Below, in pieces: positions 39,190-44,028 of a stretch of 44,028 nucleotides of DNA (positions are counted from its first letter, which is position 1; each line of letters opens with the position of its first letter). Both the position numbers and the translations under genes were made by a program. This DNA is from Chara braunii (taxonomy: Eukaryota; Streptophyta; Charophyceae; Charales; Characeae), in the NCBI GenBank assembly GCA_003427395.1, contig BFEA01000196.1:1959199-2003226 (forward strand). Reading direction: 5' to 3'. Below the pieces are notes generated by a model. That model searched no databases, was not told the DNA's origin, and was given only the letters and a program-made list of their open reading frames with translations.

Positions 39190-39221
<32 letters not shown>
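39189..39221. repeat. (GAT)n microsatellite
   Basis: About eleven copies of a GAT unit. Confidence 0.95.
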
Positions 39222-39222
<1 letters not shown>

Positions 39223-39752
39223 AGTGTGAAAACATATAGAAGACTATGCTATTTCGGCAATTCTGGCCTCCTTTTAAGATCACTGAACACCTCCTGAAAT
39301 CCACCACAGTTTTTCGAACACTCGAGTATCTATGGGATTTCCAACATATCATAACAATACTCACTAAAACCGACTTATTCTCTGACAAACTCATCTAGGC
39401 CTCACTCCTCCTTTCTGCTAGGTTACAGAGCGATGCGACTCACTCCAGCTCCGGCCAGTGTCATCCTATGTCAGCAACCCCCAACTGTCCTTTAGGATGC
39501 GCGCATAGCATCCCCAGATCTCTCTACAAGGCCTCATGCCTTCACCTTCGGCAAGTTACAGGGCATCACCCCGGCTCCTGGCCAGCGTCGTTCTGGCGTT
39601 GATAGTTACGGATCCTGAATATAACAGTCTGATTCCAGTGTAGATTGGTACAAACCGCCAGCAAACCCTCTGAGTCCCGAGAGATTCTTCAAACTACCAG
39701 GAATAACAAGGGTGCTTGTTTTGAGAACTCATAAAAATCAAGAAGTATAGAA
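39222..39752. other. No recognisable gene
   Basis: Two related phrases (CAGAGCGATGCGACTCACTC and CAGGGCATCACCCCGGCTCC, each followed by GGCCAG.GTC) about 120 bases apart suggest an old duplication. No domain. Confidence 0.4.
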
Positions 39753-40510
39753 ATACCCCCCTGTCCCTCTCATCCCCCTGCCCCACCGCTGCCTCCGCCA
39801 AAAACGACCGCCCCTGATCACGGGCACTCCTCATCGGCCCCAACTTGGGACAGACCGTCTCTCCCCTACTCCCACAAAGGCATCCAGTTCCCACCCAAAG
39901 AATGCCTCTGCCAACCCCTTGCCCTTGTCTGCTTTCGCTGTGGTATGATGTCGTCCCATACATCTCCCCCAGCCCCAGAATAGAGCATCCCCCAAAATCT
40001 GCCCCATCTCCCTTCAGGGCAATCACCTCCCTCCTTGTGAAGCCCTTGCAGAGTAGAGCTCTCCCCCTCAGAACCAGCCCACCACCCCACCAGAAACAAT
40101 TTGTTTATGTTTTAGAGGAGTATTCGAATTCTGGACATTTCTGTGGATTATTTCCCCCCCCTTTCCTCCATCTCCCCTTGTCCCTCCGTTGCCTCCACCA
40201 AAAAGGACTGCCTTGATCACAAGCTTCCTTTATCGGCTCAACTTGGGACATACCTGCTTCCTCCCCCATCTTCCACTAAGGCATCTAGTATGCCTCAGCC
40301 AACCCCTTACCCCAAACTGCCTCCACTAGGATATGATGTCACCCCATACATCTCTCCCAGCCCCAGAATAGGGCATCCCCCAAAATCTGGCCCCACTCCC
40401 TCCAGGGCATTTCATCCCCCGCCTTGTGAAGCCCCTGCAGAGTAGACCTCTCCTCCTTAGAAACCCAACCCCCCACCCGCTCAAAAATAATTCATTAGTG
40501 TGCCCAAAGG
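39753..40510. repeat. ~390-bp tandem duplication, diverged
   Basis: Copy 1 (39753-40128) and copy 2 (40150-40503) share, in order, the GTCCCTC...TGCCTCC(G/A)CCAAAAA part, CAACTTGGGACA, ATGATGTC.(T/C)CCCATACATCTC, CCCCAGAATAG(A/G)GCATCCCC and TGTGAAGCCC.TGCAGAGTAGA. They differ by many substitutions and small indels. One frame of copy 1 is open for 123 codons and a matching frame of copy 2 for 100 codons, but no domain was recognised, so coding is doubtful. Confidence 0.85.
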
Positions 40511-40599
40511 GGAATTAGAAATTACTAGTGGAGAAAGGAAAAACACTTCCAATCAAAAATTCTGAAAATCGTGATGGAGAAAAGGTAGATGAGTTTTTT

Positions 40600-41102
40600 T
40601 TTTTGGATTTTGTTGATGATGGTGAACAGCACCCTGAAGATGATGATGATTAGGATGATGGTAACGACCAACTCTCCTTCTGATGTGACAGGCAAACGAT
40701 GCCTTGGAGAGCAGCATCTAGTGATGACGAAGTGATGGCGATGATGGTAATGATGAGAAGGACATAATGATGATGCTGATCATACTAAGTAGCAGCACCT
40801 ACTAATGATGATTGATGTTGATGATGCTGACGCACAGCGCCCTGTAGTGACAACAGGATGATGATGGTGGTGATGGCGACCATCACTAATGATGATGATT
40901 TGATGATGACGATGATGATGGAGAGCATCACTAATGATGATGATTTGATGATGACGATGATGATGGAGAGCATCACTAATGATGATGATTTGATGATGAC
41001 GATGCTGATGCTGATGATGATGCTGATGATGATGACACATAGCGCCCTATGATGACAAAAGGATGATGATGGTATTGATGACGAGCACCTTTGATGATAA
41101 CC

Positions 41103-41139
<37 letters not shown>

Positions 41140-41390
41140 AATGATGATGATGACGCAAATGATGGTGTTGATGACGAGCACCTTTGATGATAGTACCCTG
41201 TTGATGATGATGGTGATGACGAGCGGCACCCTGATGATGATGACGAAACATTATCGTGATGAGGATGTCGATGATGCTGATGAACCACATCCTGTTGATG
41301 ATGTTGATGATGATGATGATGACGAGCAGCACCCTGATGATGATGATGCTAGCAAACCTTGATGATGATGATGATGAACATCAGCTCGAT
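40600..41390. repeat. GAT-rich minisatellite field with a 45-bp unit
   Basis: TGA/GAT trinucleotides dominate for almost 800 bases. From about 40881 to 41010 a 45-bp unit (AGCATCACTAATGATGATGA then TTTGATGATGACG...) is repeated about three times. Later parts repeat GATGACGAGCACC and GCACCCTGATGATG. Because most units are multiples of three, Met/Asp-rich and His/Ser-rich ORFs run across it on both strands. These are compositional. Confidence 0.93.
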
Positions 41391-42276
41391 GACGAACTGC
41401 GCCCCTGATAGCCTTGTTGTGATGGCGATAACAGTGTTGATTGTACTTGATAACACGTCCAAGTTGCTCCCCTGAAGACGAAAGCAGTGGGGTGATGTCG
41501 AATTGCGACCTGATAGTGATACTGATGGCGAGGATGATGGCGAGCAGTACCCCAATGGCAGGTCGTTACTGTAATCACTCACACTTCAGGGTACCCAGGG
41601 CTAACTCCGCTGTACTCCATAGACATCCACAAAGCCAACGCCTCTTAGGCTGAAAGCCATGTGCAAAAACACAGCGGCAATGGAGTAAAACGTGGAACTC
41701 TCAGAAATTGAATGCCACCGGGAGTCGGACCATCTGTCACATCAACTTGTGAGATGGTGTGGTCAAGCGCCTGCGGTCTCCTGCGCGTGCGCTAAGCGCC
41801 AGGACTTCAAAAAAGGCCGCCACCGCCGCAATTATCTCCAGGAGCACGTAGCGTCGGGCGGGGCGCAGCGCTCCCGGTAGCATAGCGCCCGCCCCGCCCC
41901 GGTCATGCCAGTTGTGTTCCTTTTGGCTTAGCAAAGCAAAGAAGAGTGGTAGTTTGCCCAGTAGAGGGAAGGTTGGGAGGCGGTACTGTTTGTTTTCGGC
42001 ATGGATGATTCTCGTTGTGCATTAGTTGTTTCCATATTCTCCCAACACAACGTGCGTCTTGATTCGGCGCTGTTCTACAAGTTTTTTCCCATATTTTTTT
42101 GGAACTGTCCAATCATCCAATTTTGTTTCGTGCAGTAGAATCAGAAGTGTTAACCTAATTCAAATTTTGTTACTTTCTTGTACTATCTTTCACCCACATC
42201 AGATGGACACCCCATCACAAGCCAATAAAACACCCACGAAATGAACAAAGGTTTGTAACAGCCAAAAAATACACTC

Positions 42277-42283
<7 letters not shown>
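41391..42283. other. No recognisable gene; GC-rich hairpin
   Basis: Contains a GC-rich inverted repeat, GGGCGGGGCGC at 41856-41866 facing GCGCCCGCCCCGCCCC at 41885-41900. Short ORFs lack domains. Confidence 0.5.

Positions 42284-42327
<44 letters not shown>
42284..42327. repeat. (TA)n microsatellite
   Basis: About 22 TA dinucleotides, immediately before the first unit of the repeat field described next. Confidence 0.97.
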
Positions 42328-42329
<2 letters not shown>

Positions 42330-42344
42330 TCAAATAGATATATA

Positions 42345-43057
42345 TGGTTCAGCCTCCTGACGAGTCCGTGTGGAACTCCGCCGAACACAGTTTGTCACAA
42401 CCCCTCCTTAGTTGTCCTCTTCTCCCTTTGTGCCTTCGGTTTATCGGGTTCTGTTTGACGATATGTATGAGATATGTATATATGTTGTCACAACCCCTCG
42501 TTTGTTGTCCTCTTCTCCCTCCACGCCTACGGTTTACCGCGCAACTCTGTTTGACGATGTAAATCGTCAAACAGAGATGCCCAGTAAACCATAGGCAGAG
42601 AGGGAGAATAGGACATGTATCACCAAACAGAGTTGCCCGGTAAACCGTAGGCAGAGGGAGAAGAGGATAACAAATGAGGGGTTGTGACAAGCTGCTTCGT
42701 CGGAGTTTCATTGGCTCATTTATATTTATCTCGTCAAACAAAAGTGTCTTGTAAACCACAGGTACAAATGGCGAATAGGATAACGAACGAGGGGCAGTAT
42801 AAATATTTTAGAAATAATATATCCTCTCTTTCTTTGCCACAGTTTACTGGGCAACTCTGTTTGACGATATATACAACCAATATATATTTTATAAATTAAT
42901 TAATAATGTATATAGTATATACAACCCCTCAATTGTTGTCCTCTTCTCCCTCTCTGACGACTAATTACGAGATAGTATATATCACAGCCCCTCGTTTGTT
43001 GTCCTCTTCTCCCTCTCTGCCTACGGTTTACCGGGCAGTTCTATTTGACGATATATA
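42345..43057. repeat. Field of ~80-bp repeats in direct and inverted orientation
   Basis: The unit is about CACAACCCCTCGTTTGTTGT, CCTCTTCTCCCTCTC, GCCTACGGTTTACCGGGCAA, CTCTGTTTGACGATATATAC. Forward copies or parts lie near 42396-42464, 42487-42559, 42824-42870, 42921-42957 and 42983-43055. Inverted ones lie near 42562-42609, 42618-42708 and 42733-42800. The switch at 42545-42576 is a perfect palindrome (CTCTGTTTGACGAT against ATCGTCAAACAGAG). The first copy is preceded by CAGCCTCCTGACGAGTCCGT and CCGAACACAG, relatives of the hammerhead-like array at 25391-25727. Confidence 0.88.
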
Positions 43058-43735
43058 CATATGTACACATCCCTATCGCATAAATATTCGTTGTCCCTTT
43101 TGTGCTAAAGGACGCTATCAGGACTGAAATATGCCGCATTGTGATGAGCGTCCTGTTGTTTTTTTGACATGTGGCCAGCATGTCCCTATCAGGACTGATT
43201 TGATGGGATGGTCCATGCTAGTCGTCCTTCTTAATGTTGTGCTGAAGTAGTTCTCCTTGGGTATCCTTGTGAACATCCACGTCATCCTCAGCGTGCTTGT
43301 CCTATCTGTCGGGGTGGGGGCTCCTCGTCCTAACTGGACAATAGAATGAAGCGATCAGGAGCAACGCTAATTGTAGGACAGATAAAAGAAAGAAAGAGAA
43401 AAATAACAATTTTTTGGAGAAAGGAAAAAAGAACACAAAAAAAAGGAAAAAAGAAAAAAATATGTTGAATTTTGTAGTGACAGTGGGAATTGGTTTATCT
43501 GTGGGATGTGTCATGTGCTTTCTTCCTTTGGTTTTTCTTTGACCTTTCTCTTTTTCTTGCCTCTGTGAGTTCTTTTTTCCTCCTTCTCTTTACCTTTTTG
43601 CCTTTTGGTTGCATGCAAGTGGGTCCTTATGACACATGGGGATGGGGGTAGCCAGCGCTCAACTTGTCATCTCGATGGTTGGCCATGTACGTAAGAGGTG
43701 ATGAACAAGTGGGGCTTTCCTTCTTTTCCTTTGTT
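43058..43735. other. No recognisable gene
   Basis: CCCTATCAGGACTGA-like strings occur twice (about 43107 and 43184). The part 43380-43465 is A-rich, and 43500-43610 is T/C-rich. No domain. Confidence 0.4.
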
Positions 43736-43737
43736 TT

Positions 43738-43854
43738 TATATATATATATATATATATAGTCGGTGAAACTCCAACGAAACAGTTTGTCACAGCCCCTCG
43801 TTTGTTGTCCTCTCCTCTCTCTCTCATATACATATATATATTCTGTTTGTGACG

Positions 43855-43886
<32 letters not shown>

Positions 43887-43905
43887 ATATATATATATCT
43901 GGCTT
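43738..43905. repeat. TA arrays enclosing a further hammerhead-like/80-bp repeat copy
   Basis: (TA)n at 43738-43759 is followed directly by AGTCGGTGAAACTCCAACGA then AACAGTTTGTCACAGCCCCTCG (43759-43800), matching the helix II and GAAAC part of the 25.4 kb array and the start of the 80-bp unit. A CTGTTTGTGACGATATAT piece and a second TA array (43856-43897) close it. From 43906 to the window end nothing was recognised. Confidence 0.8.
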
Positions 43906-44028
43906 GTGATGGGGTGTGAACCGACAGTCTGTAGAGTTTTCCATCTTGTGTGGGTGAGTGATAGTCTACTTTGATTTTGGTTAAGGTAGATTATCATTTA
44001 CAGTGTAATCAGTGAGGGGATTCTGCAG

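Noticed and set aside
40785-41362. Long Met/Asp-rich and His/Ser-rich ORFs
   Set aside because: They follow from GAT repeats with units that are multiples of three; open frames exist on both strands.

Overview
The window looks like repeat-rich nuclear DNA from a eukaryote with a large genome. It has no bacterial-style operons, no long intact host gene, many dinucleotide, trinucleotide and homopolymer tracts, Ty3/gypsy-type retrotransposon relics, and many foldback (MITE-like) elements. The gag, protease, reverse transcriptase, RNase H, integrase and chromodomain wording resembles retroelements I recall from the charophyte alga Chara braunii. That host assignment is recollection plus inference and could not be tested here. 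Three single N positions (22185, 30690, 34157) sit inside or at the edge of low-complexity tracts and look like assembly joins.

Layout. 1-860: a large palindrome of CAAT/ATTG repeats, a pyrimidine-rich tract and homopolymers. 3010-4810 (minus): a broken chromodomain-bearing Ty3/gypsy pol (RNase H, integrase, GPY/F-like module, chromodomain), followed upstream on the same strand by two unassigned ORFs (5226-5864). 5930-6410: an AT-rich foldback. 6.4-14.2 kb: AT-rich non-coding DNA with a (TTA)n array, a tRNA-like box A/box B remnant and a 5S rRNA-like remnant. 14.2-15.5 kb: a CCCGGG-rich, poly(A)/poly(T)-bearing repeat and a G-rich, TTAGGG-like array. 15.5-20.73 kb (plus): a second Ty3/gypsy relic (unassigned ORF, gag, zinc knuckle, protease, RT) interrupted by a 348-bp near-perfect hairpin. 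20.7-28.5 kb: tandem duplications, CT/CA/GA microsatellites, two related MITEs with TA at their ends, a larger MITE, and a three-copy tandem repeat with hammerhead-ribozyme-like core motifs. 28-38 kb: repeat modules that recur in swapped order, a probable tRNA-derived SINE (minus), another foldback, and the only credible host-type gene fragment (35738-36419, plus, one canonical intron). 38-44 kb: CT and GAT arrays, a ~390-bp tandem duplication, a 45-bp minisatellite, and a family of ~80-bp repeats in direct and inverted order among TA arrays that shares motifs with the hammerhead-like repeat.

No set of genes here works together as a living pathway. The two retroelement relics carry stops, frameshifts and lost catalytic residues, and many of those changes read as G-to-A on the coding strand, which suggests decay by cytosine deamination after silencing. 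The most interesting leads are the hammerhead-like tandem repeat with its scattered relatives, the long hairpin inside the retroelement, the paired pogo/mariner-like MITEs, and the spliced ORF at 35.7-36.4 kb.
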